Source: an uncultured Gammaproteobacteria bacterium
GTDB lineage: Bacteria; Pseudomonadota; Gammaproteobacteria; Arenicellales; JAANXG01
Direction of reading: 5' to 3'
Assembly (NCBI GenBank): GCA_947259705.1
Contig: CAMYNL010000005.1
Span: 1 to 48,011, forward strand
DNA: 48,011 nucleotides
How positions within the stretch are numbered: the first letter of the stretch is position 1; the number at the start of each line of letters is the position of its first letter. The notes below the pieces were generated by a model. The model ran no database searches. It was not told the origin of the DNA and saw only the letters and a program-made list of their open reading frames with translations. A program made the translations under genes and the position numbers. Of this stretch, positions 25,017 to 34,090 are shown piece by piece.

Positions 25017-26783
25017 ATGAGCACAGTGGTCGTTGATCCGATTACCCGCATCGAGGGGCATCTGCGTATCGAGGCGGAAACCAACAGTGACGGCGTGATC
25101 ACCAGCGCGTGGAGCGCCGGCACCATGATGCGCGGCATCGAAGTCATCCTGCGTGGCCGCGACCCCCGCGATGCCTGGGCGTTTACCCAGCGCATGTGCG
25201 GCGTCTGCACCACGTCACACAGCATCGCCTCGGTGCGGGCGATCGAAGACGCTCTGAATTATCCCATCCCCGAGAACGCGCGCATCATCCGCAACCTCAT
25301 GGACGGCGCCCAGTTCGTCCATGATCATGTGGTGCATTTCTATCATCTGCATGCCCTGGACTGGGTCGACATCGTGTCCGCCCTGGAGGCCGACGCCAAC
25401 GTCACCTCGGAGGCGCAGCGCTGCATCAGCCCTGATCGCACCGAGAACGTGTCGGCGGCCTACTTCGAGGATGTCAAACAGAGACTGCGCAACTTCGTCG
25501 ACTCGGGCCAGCTGGGCATCTTCGCCAATGGTTACTGGGGACACCCGGAATACAAGCTGCCGCCTGAAATCAATCTGATGGCGTTCGCCCATTACCTCGA
25601 GGCCCTGGCCTGGCAGCGCCGTATCGCGCGCCTGCACGCCGTGTTCGGAGGACGCAACCCGCACCCCAACTTTCTTGTCGGTGGCTCTCCCAGCGCCATC
25701 AGCGCCAGCAGCGCCACCGATGGCGCTACCCGGGTGGATAGCGCGGCACTGGCGATCGTGAGCGAGGTGATCCAGGAAGCGCAGACCTTCATCAACCAGG
25801 TATATGTCCCCGACACACTGGCTATCGCCAATTTCTACAAAGACTGGTTCGCCCGCGGCGAGGGGGTCGGTAATTTCCTGACCTTCGGGGATTTCCCCAA
25901 CACCAGTGTCGGCGCCGGCGACCGTCTCATTGACCCGAACGACCTCTTCCTGCCACGGGGCGCGATCCTCAATCGCGACCTCTCCGTGGTTCATCCCGTC
26001 GACCTCGACGACCCCAACCAGGTGCAGGAGCTTGTGAGCAGCTCCTGGTACGACTACAGCACCGGCAAGGACTCCGGCCTGCATCCCTATGACGGCGAGA
26101 CCACCCCGGTTTACAGCGGACCCCAGCCACCCTTCGAGAACCTCGATGTTCAGAACTCTTACTCCTGGGTGAAGGCGCCGCGTTGGCGTGATCAGGCAAT
26201 GGAGGTCGGGCCGCTGGCGCATGTGCTGATGTGGTATGCCACGGGACATGAACCGACGCAGCAACTGGTCAACGCCGCACTGTCGAACCTGAAGCTGCCC
26301 ATCGAAGCACTCTATTCAACCATGGGACGGGTTCTGGCCCGCACCGTGGAGGCCAAGCTCATCGCCGATGAGATGAGCAACTGGTACGGGCAGTTGACCC
26401 AGAACATCGCCAACGGCGATGTCAGGACCTTTAACGATCAGCTGTTCGATCCCTCGACCTGGCCCGCGGAGGCCAGGGGAGCGGGCTTCCTGGAGGCGCC
26501 CCGCGGCGCCCTCGGCCACTGGGTCGTGATCCGCAACGGAAAGATATCCAACTATCAGGCGGTCGTGCCGACCACCTGGAACGCCAGCCCCCGTACCGCC
26601 GACAACAACGGCAGCACGGTACTGGGCCCCTACGAGGCGGCACTGGTGGGACACACCCTGTTCGACCCCCAGCAACCCCTGGAGATCCTGCGCACCATAC
26701 ACAGCTTCGATCCCTGCATGGGGTGCGCGGTGCATCTGCTGGACCCCGACGGGGAAGAGCTGATCAGGGTCAAGGTCCTGTAA
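25017..26783 (+). CDS. [NiFe] hydrogenase large subunit, group 1 uptake type
   Basis: A 588-residue catalytic subunit; ATG 25017 follows GGAGGA. L1 is RMCGVCTTSHS (Cys61, Cys64) and L2 is DPCMGCAVH (Cys567, Cys570), the four nickel-iron ligands. After His573 a 15-residue tail LLDPDGEELIRVKVL remains, to be removed by the maturation protease whose gene closes the operon. RIEGHLRIE near the N-terminus is the family start. It oxidises H2, feeding electrons through the small-subunit clusters. It has no signal of its own and is co-exported with the Tat-bearing small subunit. The usual cytochrome b gene does not follow. Confidence 0.98.
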   Translation: MSTVVVDPITRIEGHLRIEAETNSDGVITSAWSAGTMMRGIEVILRGRDPRDAWAFTQRMCGVCTTSHSIASVRAIEDALNYPIPENARIIRNLMDGAQFVHDHVVHFYHLHALDWVDIVSALEADANVTSEAQRCISPDRTENVSAAYFEDVKQRLRNFVDSGQLGIFANGYWGHPEYKLPPEINLMAFAHYLEALAWQRRIARLHAVFGGRNPHPNFLVGGSPSAISASSATDGATRVDSAALAIVSEVIQEAQTFINQVYVPDTLAIANFYKDWFARGEGVGNFLTFGDFPNTSVGAGDRLIDPNDLFLPRGAILNRDLSVVHPVDLDDPNQVQELVSSSWYDYSTGKDSGLHPYDGETTPVYSGPQPPFENLDVQNSYSWVKAPRWRDQAMEVGPLAHVLMWYATGHEPTQQLVNAALSNLKLPIEALYSTMGRVLARTVEAKLIADEMSNWYGQLTQNIANGDVRTFNDQLFDPSTWPAEARGAGFLEAPRGALGHWVVIRNGKISNYQAVVPTTWNASPRTADNNGSTVLGPYEAALVGHTLFDPQQPLEILRTIHSFDPCMGCAVHLLDPDGEELIRVKVL

Positions 26784-26824
26784 CGGTCGGCACAACGCTC
26801 AGGACATGCAGGAGAACTCAACAT

Positions 26825-27421
26825 ATGAACATCGCATCTAGACTCAAGCTTGCAGCGGCATTTGTTGTCGTCGGCATCACGGCGCCGGGCATGGCGCAGG
26901 CGCACCCCCTGGCCTCCGAGTCCCTTGGACTGCTCGCCGGTTTTTCACACCCGCTACGAGGTTTCGATCATGTCCTCGCCATGGTGGCGGTGGGACTGTA
27001 TGCCTATCAGCAGGGTGGCCGGGCGCTATGGGGCCTGCCCCTTGCCTTTGTGGTCATGATGGCGGCGGGCGCAGGACTGGGGATGGCCGGCATCAATCCG
27101 ACCAACGCGGTGACCGAATCCGGCATCGCGGGTTCCCTGCTGCTGTTTGGTCTGCTGCTCACTCTCGGCAGGCGGCTGCCTTTCGCGGTCACCGCCGGCC
27201 TCGTCGGACTGTTCGCTATCTTCCATGGCCTGGCTCATGTAGAGGAGATGCCGCAGTCCGCATCCGCCCTGGCCTATGCATCCGGCTTCGTTATCGCCAC
27301 GGCCCTGCTGCATGCCACCGGCCTGGGGCTGGCCGACACCTTCAGGACCTACCGCGCGGCCGTGCTGCTGCGAGCGTCAGGTGCCGCCGTGGCCGGCGCC
27401 GGCATGGCAATGTGGATATAG
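26825..27421 (+). CDS. hupE: HupE/UreJ-type nickel transporter
   Basis: 198 residues from ATG 26825 (AGGAGA upstream). A signal-like first helix ends at MAQAHPLAS, followed by the family motif GFSHPLRGFDHVLAMVAVGL, whose histidines and aspartate are implicated in nickel binding. Five more hydrophobic helices include LPLAFVVMMAAGAGLGMAG and FIHGLAHVEE-like AIFHGLAHVEEMP. HupE proteins are single-component inner-membrane nickel importers that supply hydrogenase. Placement straight after the large subunit agrees with that role. Confidence 0.93.
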   Translation: MNIASRLKLAAAFVVVGITAPGMAQAHPLASESLGLLAGFSHPLRGFDHVLAMVAVGLYAYQQGGRALWGLPLAFVVMMAAGAGLGMAGINPTNAVTESGIAGSLLLFGLLLTLGRRLPFAVTAGLVGLFAIFHGLAHVEEMPQSASALAYASGFVIATALLHATGLGLADTFRTYRAAVLLRASGAAVAGAGMAMWI

Positions 27422-27482
27422 AGAGGGCGATGCGATGAAGGCAGCGGGAATCAGCGACGCTAACAGCGTGGAGGCAACAAAG

Positions 27483-29159
27483 ATGCGACGAAGAGCTTCG
27501 GTCCATGTGCCAATGTTCATCGGGATGTTCCTCGCCCTCATGTCCTGGGCAGGGACCAGCCATGCGTTTGGTAACTTTGGCGACAATGTAAATACCGAAT
27601 GTCGGGCCTTCAATAATACTAGCCCCTACACCGGCGACTGCGCCCTGTGTCATAACACCAGTAATCTTGGGCAGCGGGTGGAGCCACAGTGGACCAACTA
27701 CCTGTCTGGCAATCTCACCGCATTCTGCCCGCAGACGCCCAACCGGGCGCCCAACGGCACCATCAACAGCCCTTCGGGCAATGTCAGCATCAACCAGGGT
27801 GAATCGGTTAACTTCGCCGGCACCGGCAGCGATCCCGACGGTGATCCCCTGTCCTACCTGTGGGACTTTGGCGGCGGTGCGGCCAACAGCATCGCCCAGA
27901 ACCCGGGCAGCGTGACCTTTAATAGCGCCGGGACGTTCACCGTGGCCTTTACCGTCTTCGACAATGCCGAGGTGCCGGATCCAACGCCGCCGACGCGGAC
28001 CATCACGGTCAACCCGGTGATCAACAATCAGGCCCCCAACGGCACCATAGTCAGTCCCTCGGGGAACCAGACCATCAACGTGGGCGAGTCGGTGAATTTC
28101 GCCGGCAACGGCAGCGACCCTGACGGCAACCTGCCCCTTTCTTACGCCTGGAACTTCGGCGGCGGCGTCGCCAACCGCAATGGTCAAAACCCGGGCAACG
28201 TGGCCTTCAGCACCCCGGGCACCTTCACGGTCCGGCTCACCGTCACCGATGTCCTCGGCGCGTCGGACACCACCCCGCCGACGCGGCAGATCAACGTGAT
28301 CGGCGTCACCACGCCGCCGCCGGGAGGCGCCGAGTGTAGCGACCAGGACGGTGACGGCTTCAGTCCCGATGGTGGCATCTGCGGTCCGCTTGACTGCGAC
28401 GACGGCAACGCCAACGTCAATCCGCGAGCCACCGAGGTCTGCGGTGACGGCGTGGACAACGACTGCGACACCCTGCTGGACGCCGCCGATCCCGAGTGCA
28501 ACGGCACCGACTGCATCAACGTCCTGTTCGAGCAAAGGGAAGTCAACATCACCGCGGCAAGCTGGGACGGCGGTGAGCAGGAACTCGAAGTAGAAGGCCT
28601 CGACACCGAGGTCGGGGTCCAGGTACGACTGTTCCACGCCGGGACCGGCGAGCAGCTGGGCCAGACCACGGTCGAGAGCGACGGCGAGTGGGACTTCGAC
28701 GTCCGCTTCAGCGATCCGGCTGATGTGCCGTGCCGGGTCCGTGTCGAGATCGACGGTGGCTCGGCAGAAGCCGATGTCTCCAATGCGCCCGGTCAGTGTT
28801 CGGGCGGCGGCGGCACCCCGCCACCTCCCGCCAACAATCCGCCACTGGCCGTCGACGACGTCTACCGCGTGCAGCAGCGTCGCACCCTGCGGGTGGACGC
28901 GCCGGGCGTGCTGGCCAACGACAGTGACCCGGATGGCGACCCGCTGACCGTCGAGTTGGTGAACGGTACCAGTAACGGCTCGCTGGAGTTCAATGCTGAT
29001 GGATCGTTCGTCTACCAGCCGCGACGCCGCTTTACCGGCACCGACGAGTTCATCTATCGCGCCAGCGACGGCGGTGCGGAAAGCGGCCCAGCCTTCGTCA
29101 CCATCACGGTGGAGCCGCGTCGCCGCCGGGACCGCGACGACAACGACAGCGAAGATTGA
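27483..29159 (+). CDS. Secreted multidomain protein: CxxCH heme motif, two PKD domains, MopE-like and cadherin-like domains
   Basis: 558 residues from ATG 27483, chosen for GGAGG eight bases upstream and a clean signal peptide (MRRRASVHVPMFIG, cut after GTSHA); ATG 27435 is an alternative. CALCH at 53-57 fits a c-type heme site in a small Cys-containing domain. Two PKD-like modules (~90-177, ~185-273) each hold SDPDG and a WxFGGG core. MopE-like residues ~285-340 show DCDDGNANVNP and ATEVCGDGVDNDCD. A beta domain (~345-436) and a cadherin/VCBS-like repeat (~450-544; GVLANDSDPDGDPLTV) follow. There is no membrane anchor. It sits between hupE and the protease, so it may accept electrons from, or dock with, the anchorless hydrogenase; this is inferred from position only. 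Confidence 0.85.
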   Translation: MRRRASVHVPMFIGMFLALMSWAGTSHAFGNFGDNVNTECRAFNNTSPYTGDCALCHNTSNLGQRVEPQWTNYLSGNLTAFCPQTPNRAPNGTINSPSGNVSINQGESVNFAGTGSDPDGDPLSYLWDFGGGAANSIAQNPGSVTFNSAGTFTVAFTVFDNAEVPDPTPPTRTITVNPVINNQAPNGTIVSPSGNQTINVGESVNFAGNGSDPDGNLPLSYAWNFGGGVANRNGQNPGNVAFSTPGTFTVRLTVTDVLGASDTTPPTRQINVIGVTTPPPGGAECSDQDGDGFSPDGGICGPLDCDDGNANVNPRATEVCGDGVDNDCDTLLDAADPECNGTDCINVLFEQREVNITAASWDGGEQELEVEGLDTEVGVQVRLFHAGTGEQLGQTTVESDGEWDFDVRFSDPADVPCRVRVEIDGGSAEADVSNAPGQCSGGGGTPPPPANNPPLAVDDVYRVQQRRTLRVDAPGVLANDSDPDGDPLTVELVNGTSNGSLEFNADGSFVYQPRRRFTGTDEFIYRASDGGAESGPAFVTITVEPRRRRDRDDNDSED

Positions 29160-29359
29160 GAATGCCGGGCAGCGCGGTGTGCGAAGGTCAGCGGATCCAC
29201 GGCACACCGCGCGAGACGGGCCGGAGCCAGGGAGACATGCAGTAACGGTTCCGGCCCTCCCCCGGCCCCCTGCTGCGGACCTACGGAGTGACGGCTGAAG
29301 CGGCAGCGGGCCCCGGAGCGAAACCTCCGCCACCTGTTAATCAGCGAAGCGCTTGCGAC

Positions 29360-29836
29360 ATGTCGGAAATCAAAACAGTAGTTCTTGGTCTTGGCAATAC
29401 CCTGCTGGCCGATGACGGCGTCGGCGTGCACGCCGTACGTGTCCTGCAAAGTAACGGGCAAAAACCTGAGGGCGTCGAGTTCCTGGACGCCGGCACCTTG
29501 AGCTTTACGCTCGCCGAGGCGGTCGAGGCGGCCGGTGGGCTGCTGATACTCGATGCCGCCAATCTCAACAAGGCCGCGGGGACGGTGGTCCTTTTCGAAG
29601 GCGAGGCCATGGATGATTTTGTAGCCAACAACAAAAAGAAAAGCGTGCACGAGGTCAGCCTGTTCGACCTGCTTGCCGTCGCCAGGTTGTGTGACGAGCT
29701 GCCGGCACGGCGCGCCCTCATCGGCGTCCAGCCCCAGCGCATCGAGTGGTCGGATACGATGACCGACCCGGTCCGTCAGGCGATCCCGACGGTCTGTGAT
29801 ACCGCACTGGATCTCATCAAGCGCTGGCAGGCTTGA
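29360..29836 (+). CDS. Hydrogenase maturation protease (HyaD/HybD/HupD family)
   Basis: 158 residues from ATG 29360. VVLGLGNTLLADDGVGVHAV holds the N-terminal nickel-probing Asp (Glu16-equivalent), LLILDAANLNKAAG the second Asp (Asp62-equivalent), and KKSVHEVSLFDLLA the His (His93-equivalent). The enzyme senses nickel in the large-subunit precursor and then cuts after His573 to release the 15-residue tail. It is separated from the PKD gene by 200 bases and is the last gene of the operon. The hypABCDEF genes are absent from the window. Confidence 0.92.
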   Translation: MSEIKTVVLGLGNTLLADDGVGVHAVRVLQSNGQKPEGVEFLDAGTLSFTLAEAVEAAGGLLILDAANLNKAAGTVVLFEGEAMDDFVANNKKKSVHEVSLFDLLAVARLCDELPARRALIGVQPQRIEWSDTMTDPVRQAIPTVCDTALDLIKRWQA

Positions 29837-29974
29837 CGGCCGTCAGACATCGATCGACCGTTTCAGGCCGCACTTGTTTGCTGGCGTTCGCCGCCCGCAT
29901 CGAATGCCGCGCGAGAACCGGTCCGCTGTCCCCGGTCGTACCGGCAGAGTCTTGTTAGGCACGAGATTACGAAA

Positions 29975-31303
29975 TCAATGCATGTTCCGCGGCAATCTCA
30001 CTACGGCCTGAAAGCCACCGAGTGACGACGACCTGCCCAAAACGACTTCACCTTTGTAGAGCGAGACGATTTCCGCCACGATGGACAGTCCCAGGCCGTG
30101 ACCCAGGGTGGACTCGTCTATGCGGTGGCCCCGCCGTGCGAGCTGTTCGATCTGCTCCTCTGTGCAGCCCGGACCATCGTCCTCCACGCTGAGGATAACC
30201 TGGTCGTCACCGCGGCTCACCGTGATCGAAACTTTACTGCGCGCCCACTTGAAGGCGTTATCCAGCAGGTTGGCCAGCACTTCCATCAGATCGTCACGGT
30301 CCCCCGTAAACTCCGTACCCTCGGCCACCTTGACATCAACCTGGAGCGTCTTGTCGCGGTGGATCTTCTCGAGGGTTCCGACCAGGTCGCCAATCTCGTC
30401 ATGCCATGACACGGGGCTGCCGCTACCGGTCTCCCCCGCCATGCGGGCGCGCGTGAGTTCGCGATCGATCAGTCCGGATATACGCCGCGTGTTGTCCCTT
30501 ATCTCCGCGCGCACCCCCCCATCCAGGGATGTATCGTCGGCGAGGCGTGTAAGCACGGTCAGGGGTGTCTTGAGCGCGTGGGCAAGATTTCCCACCGCGG
30601 TGCGGTGACGCTGCAGGCGCTCGGCCGTCAATCGGGTCAAGCGGTTGATCTGCTCCACCAGCGGTCCGATCTCCCGGGGCACATCGACCTGGACGCTGGA
30701 CCGCCTGCCATGCTGGATTTCGATCAGCTCATCACCGACCTGCTCCAGCGTCCTCAACCCCCGCCGCACCAGCCATCGCTGGATTGCGATCCAGATCAGC
30801 AGCAGCGTCGCCGCCAGCACCGCAAACCGCCATTGCAGCCTGGCGATATCCGCGTGGGCCGGCGACTGGTCTTCAGCCACGGAAATGGTGACGTCCCGCT
30901 GCTGCTTGCGCAGGCCGAAATCCAGGACCAGCAGTTCCTGCTCACGCGGTCCCGGCAGCCGCCGTTCCCGCATCTGCCCAGGCGTGACGGCGGCGGACGG
31001 CAAGTCCTGGTCCCACAGTGAGCGCGACCGCACCACCTCCGTGCCGGCCGCTATCCTGAAATAATGGCCCGAGAAGGGCTTGCGAAACACCGGGCTGAGA
31101 AGATCGTGTTTTATCACAGCACGTCCGTCGGCATCGAAGCGCAGCGCGGCCGCCAGTGCCTCCATGTCATGTTCCAGCCGCGTGGTGACCTGCTGGTCGA
31201 CAATGCGCCCGATCGCATAACTGCCGGCCACCCATATCAGCACGAACAATACGACCAGGGTGACGACCAGGGACGTGGTGAGCCAGGACTGCAGCGATCG
31301 CAC
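29975..31303 (-). CDS. PhoQ-like sensor histidine kinase
   Basis: 442 residues from GTG 31303, overlapping the regulator's TAG by one base. It has TM1 at ~10-32 and TM2 at ~158-178, and a ~125-residue periplasmic sensor. The H-box is GNLAHALKTPLTVLTR, the AHALKTPL variant typical of PhoQ-like kinases, followed by LANLLDNAFKWA and GHGLGLSIVAEIV. It is the kinase of the upstream PhoP-like regulator. Their tight linkage to the PepSY/DHC/SHP/cytochrome b561 genes suggests control of that electron-transfer module. Confidence 0.93.
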   Translation of the reverse strand: MRSLQSWLTTSLVVTLVVLFVLIWVAGSYAIGRIVDQQVTTRLEHDMEALAAALRFDADGRAVIKHDLLSPVFRKPFSGHYFRIAAGTEVVRSRSLWDQDLPSAAVTPGQMRERRLPGPREQELLVLDFGLRKQQRDVTISVAEDQSPAHADIARLQWRFAVLAATLLLIWIAIQRWLVRRGLRTLEQVGDELIEIQHGRRSSVQVDVPREIGPLVEQINRLTRLTAERLQRHRTAVGNLAHALKTPLTVLTRLADDTSLDGGVRAEIRDNTRRISGLIDRELTRARMAGETGSGSPVSWHDEIGDLVGTLEKIHRDKTLQVDVKVAEGTEFTGDRDDLMEVLANLLDNAFKWARSKVSITVSRGDDQVILSVEDDGPGCTEEQIEQLARRGHRIDESTLGHGLGLSIVAEIVSLYKGEVVLGRSSSLGGFQAVVRLPRNMH

Positions 31304-31968
31304 TAGCGCCGCTCCCCGAACACGTATCCCTGGCCACGGTAGGTTATGATCAGGTGCTTGCCGATCTTGTCGCGGAGGCGTTTGACGTAGACCTCGATGA
31401 CGTTGCTGTCCTTGTCAGAATCGAAGTCGTAGACATGCTCTGTGAGCTGGCTCTTCGACAGCACCTGTCCCGGGTGCAGCATCAGGTAACGCAAAAGGCG
31501 GAACTCGGTTCCCGTCAATGAATGTTTCATGCCGTCCGCCGTGGTCACGGACTGGCTGTCCTCGCCCAGGGTCAGTCCCTGGCCCTGCAGACGGGCGGGC
31601 GCCTGCTCGACGCTGCGATGGATGACGGCGCGAATGCGCGCCAGCAGTTCCTCCAGGTGAAAGGGCTTGCCGACATAGTCATCCGCACCGGCCTTGAATC
31701 CTGAAACGCGTTCCTGCCACTGATCGCGTGCCGTAAGGACCACCACCGGCACCCTGTTTCCCCGCTCCCGCCAGCCCCGCAGCACCTCCAGTCCCGACTT
31801 CACCGGCAGGCCCAGGTCCAGCACCACCAGGTCGTAGATCCCTTCGTCACCGAGGTACTCGGCCTCGTCACCGGCGGACGCGGCATCGACCGCGTAACCG
31901 GCCTTCTCCAGATCGGCCTTCAAGGGTACGCGCAGCCCGTCATCGTCCTCCACCAGCAGCAGGCGCAT
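31303..31968 (-). CDS. PhoP/QseB-like OmpR-family response regulator
   Basis: A 221-residue regulator. The receiver shows LLVEDDDGL, phosphoacceptor Asp in DLVVLDLGLPVKSGLEVL and Lys in GKPFHLEEL. The winged-helix output has TGTEFRLLRYLMLHPGQVLS and HVYDFDSDKDSNVIEVYVKR. It is encoded with the sensor kinase (one-base overlap) and six bases downstream of the PepSY gene, so cytochrome module and regulator form one operon. Confidence 0.95.
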   Translation of the reverse strand: MRLLLVEDDDGLRVPLKADLEKAGYAVDAASAGDEAEYLGDEGIYDLVVLDLGLPVKSGLEVLRGWRERGNRVPVVVLTARDQWQERVSGFKAGADDYVGKPFHLEELLARIRAVIHRSVEQAPARLQGQGLTLGEDSQSVTTADGMKHSLTGTEFRLLRYLMLHPGQVLSKSQLTEHVYDFDSDKDSNVIEVYVKRLRDKIGKHLIITYRGQGYVFGERR

Positions 31969-31973
31969 GGATC

Positions 31974-32297
31974 TCAGTCTTCCTGTTCCACCTTGATCAG
32001 GGATCCATCGCGCGCGTCGTACTGCAGTTCCAGCACCCGCCCCTGCTCGGTCAGTATTTCAAGCTCATAAACCAGCGCACCGTCCTCGCGTTCGAGTTCC
32101 GCCTCCAGCAGCCGTCCGGGAAACCGTCCGTATGCGTTGTCCAGTATGGCCTCCAAGGGCAGTATGGCCCCGGACTCGACCAGGGCCCGCACCGCCTCAT
32201 GGTCGTCCGAGGCGTGGGCGGGGGGGGCCGGCACCAGGGGTGCGCAACCGAGCATCCAGACCAGCGGGACTGCAGCCGCACGTGCCCAGATTCGCAC
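31974..32297 (-). CDS. PepSY-domain periplasmic protein
   Basis: About 107 residues from GTG 32297, chosen because it starts just after the DHC stop and leaves a compact signal peptide (AAAVPLVWMLGCAPLVP, PAHAS); a farther in-frame ATG lies at 32348. The mature part is a PepSY domain: LPLEAILDNAYGRFPGRLLE, YELEILTEQGRVLEL, then YDARDGSLIKVEQED. PepSY proteins beside two-component pairs and cytochrome b561-type genes are common; they are thought to sense or modulate the kinase or a redox partner. Confidence 0.88.
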   Translation of the reverse strand: MRIWARAAAVPLVWMLGCAPLVPAPPAHASDDHEAVRALVESGAILPLEAILDNAYGRFPGRLLEAELEREDGALVYELEILTEQGRVLELQYDARDGSLIKVEQED

Positions 32298-32301
32298 GGT
32301 G

Positions 32302-32868
32302 CTAGCCGTCCCAGCGCCCGACCCCGGGAATGCGGATCTGGCGTTCACTGAACGAGCCCCGCGCCGCCTGCTGGTGGCAGGCGTCGCAGTTGCTCAGACT
32401 GCCAACCTGCTTATTGCCGGTGACCAGGCGATCGGGTATCTCGTCGTGCTCGTGCCTGATGTAAGGCAGTTCGGTAATCCGCATGGGCGCCTCCGTGGTG
32501 GTCAGCGAATGCATGACCTTGCGCGAGCGGCGGTAAGGGGCGGCGTCCGCGCTGTGAACGAGCAGGAAGTCGGTCAACTCGCGGTTCAGCTGCGGCTCCA
32601 GTTCCGCGTTGTCTCCGAAGTGGTCGTCCAACCCCAACATGATTTTCTCCCAGGATCGCGCCGGCAACAGGCCCGCCGGATAGGCCATGTGGCAGCTGCC
32701 GCATTCCTCGACGTAGGCGGCGTTCTGCACCGGATCAACTCCCGGCTGAGGCTGCCACAATGCATAGTGCTTGTCATCATCGCTGGAGTCGTCGTCGCCC
32801 AGCGACACCTGGCAGCCGAGCAGGACCAGTGCCGAGATCGTGGCTGCGTATGCTGTCTTGCGTTTCAT
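32302..32868 (-). CDS. Diheme cytochrome c (DHC family)
   Basis: A 188-residue exported protein with a lipobox-like LLGC at ~16-19, so lipidation is possible. Heme motifs are CGSCH at 56-60 and CDACH at 161-165, and the second motif near the C-terminus is typical of DHC. An acidic DDDSSDDD run follows the signal. DHC is the known partner of SHP: it passes electrons from a cytochrome b561 to SHP. The gene order cytochrome b, SHP, DHC is kept here. Confidence 0.9.
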   Translation of the reverse strand: MKRKTAYAATISALVLLGCQVSLGDDDSSDDDKHYALWQPQPGVDPVQNAAYVEECGSCHMAYPAGLLPARSWEKIMLGLDDHFGDNAELEPQLNRELTDFLLVHSADAAPYRRSRKVMHSLTTTEAPMRITELPYIRHEHDEIPDRLVTGNKQVGSLSNCDACHQQAARGSFSERQIRIPGVGRWDG

Positions 32869-32884
32869 ACTATTTCTCTCCGGT

Positions 32885-33286
32885 TCAAAGCTTACTGAGG
32901 TAGGTCAACACGTCACCCTTCTCCTGCGCCGTGCACTCGCGGCCGAGGGTCCACTTGCAGTTGCGTTTCAACCACTTGCGGATCTTGGCGATGTCGTCGA
33001 GCCGTTTGCCGTCCACGGAAGGCGCCAGCGCTCCGATCGGTTTGCCGGTGCGCGCGTGCTTGCCCGCCCGGCGGGGGTCTGCGGTGTGGCAACTGGCACA
33101 TTGCCGTGATGCGGGCTGACCATCATGGCTGAAGGTGCGGGTCCAAAACCGTGCGCCCTGTTGCGCGTCGAAGGCCGTGGCCTCCTGGCCACGGAACTCC
33201 TCCAGCAGGGTATCGACCGCGGAACCGGCTTGAGCCGTGGTGGCAACAAACATGCCGAATACAGGCATCCATTTGAGCGGGATCAT
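32885..33286 (-). CDS. SHP-type cytochrome c (DUF1924)
   Basis: 133 residues, with signal cleavage after MFVATTAQA and one heme motif CASCH at 63-67. The conserved LDDIAKIRKWLKRNCKWTLG and the tail GDVLTYLSKL match the sphaeroides heme protein/DUF1924 family. SHP binds oxygen or NO at a heme whose axial ligand leaves; its physiological substrate is not settled. Its start overlaps the cytochrome b stop by one base (TGATG). Confidence 0.9.
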   Translation of the reverse strand: MIPLKWMPVFGMFVATTAQAGSAVDTLLEEFRGQEATAFDAQQGARFWTRTFSHDGQPASRQCASCHTADPRRAGKHARTGKPIGALAPSVDGKRLDDIAKIRKWLKRNCKWTLGRECTAQEKGDVLTYLSKL

Positions 33287-33870
33287 CAGACTTGCTCCAG
33301 GTAGTCAACGTTGCGTTTGCGCCCGTTCCACATCGAACGGACCAGGTTTTCCCGGTGGATCAAGCTTTCGACCAGCACCCCGGCGACGTGGATCATCGTC
33401 AGCATCAAGGTCAGGTTGGCCAGGAACTCGTGCGCCTCCTCGAACACCTCGCCGCCTTCGTCACCCAGATGCCCCAGCCAGCCGGCCAGGGGGCCGGCGT
33501 TTTCGGCCGCCCCGTAGACCATCAGCCCGGTCAGCGTCGTCAGCACCAGGCTGACCAGCATGAGCAGGATCATCGCGCCGCCCGCGGGGTTGTGGCCCAG
33601 GAACCGCCTGGCCCGCAGCATCAGCGTGTCCTTGAGAAAGGCCGTCACCGCACGCGGGGAGTAGACAAAGTCGGTGAAGCACGCATGGCGCGTGCCGACG
33701 ATCCCCCACGCAATGCGAAACAGCACCAGGCCGAGGACGGTATAGCCGGCCCAGGTATGCAGCGTCAGAAAGTCGTCCTCGGTGAGATAAGCGGTGAAAA
33801 AACTCACCACCAGCGTCCAGTGGAACACCCGCACCAGCGGATCCCAGACCTTTACCTGCTCACTTGCCAT
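33286..33870 (-). CDS. Cytochrome b561 family membrane protein
   Basis: 194 residues with four hydrophobic helices and the histidines expected for two b hemes: VRVFHWTLVVSFFTAYLTED, LHTWAGYTVLGLVLFRIAWG, GHNPAGGAMILLMLVSLVLT and LTLMLTMIHVAGVLVESLIH. It belongs to the Ni-hydrogenase cytochrome b/b561 fold and would take electrons from quinol or pass them to quinone. Here it is the first gene of the SHP-DHC module. No direct sequence link to the hydrogenase subunits can be seen. Confidence 0.92.
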   Translation of the reverse strand: MASEQVKVWDPLVRVFHWTLVVSFFTAYLTEDDFLTLHTWAGYTVLGLVLFRIAWGIVGTRHACFTDFVYSPRAVTAFLKDTLMLRARRFLGHNPAGGAMILLMLVSLVLTTLTGLMVYGAAENAGPLAGWLGHLGDEGGEVFEEAHEFLANLTLMLTMIHVAGVLVESLIHRENLVRSMWNGRKRNVDYLEQV

Positions 33871-34090
33871 AGTCGCAACTCCCGGTATTTGCTGGCCGAT
33901 AAGTTAGCGATCCAACATGAAATGAAGCTGAAAACCGTCAGTAATGCCCACACGGAAAGGCGCAGGAGCCGTCAAATAAGAACCGGCGGTGGCAATGATC
34001 TGACTTGTGAAGGCTCTTGAGTTCGCAGGTCCCGGGACCGACGAGGGGCCGCCGCTTGGCCCGCAGCCGGGTGTACGGTACAAAGGGCGG

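Noticed and set aside
27342-29333. A 663-codon open frame antisense to the PKD protein gene
   Set aside because: It is open because of GC-rich codon bias opposite a real gene; its product has no domain and no start signal.
33286-33870. Considered as the missing cytochrome b of the hydrogenase
   Set aside because: It is tightly joined to SHP and DHC on the opposite strand, which is its known setting; a hydrogenase role is only a possibility.
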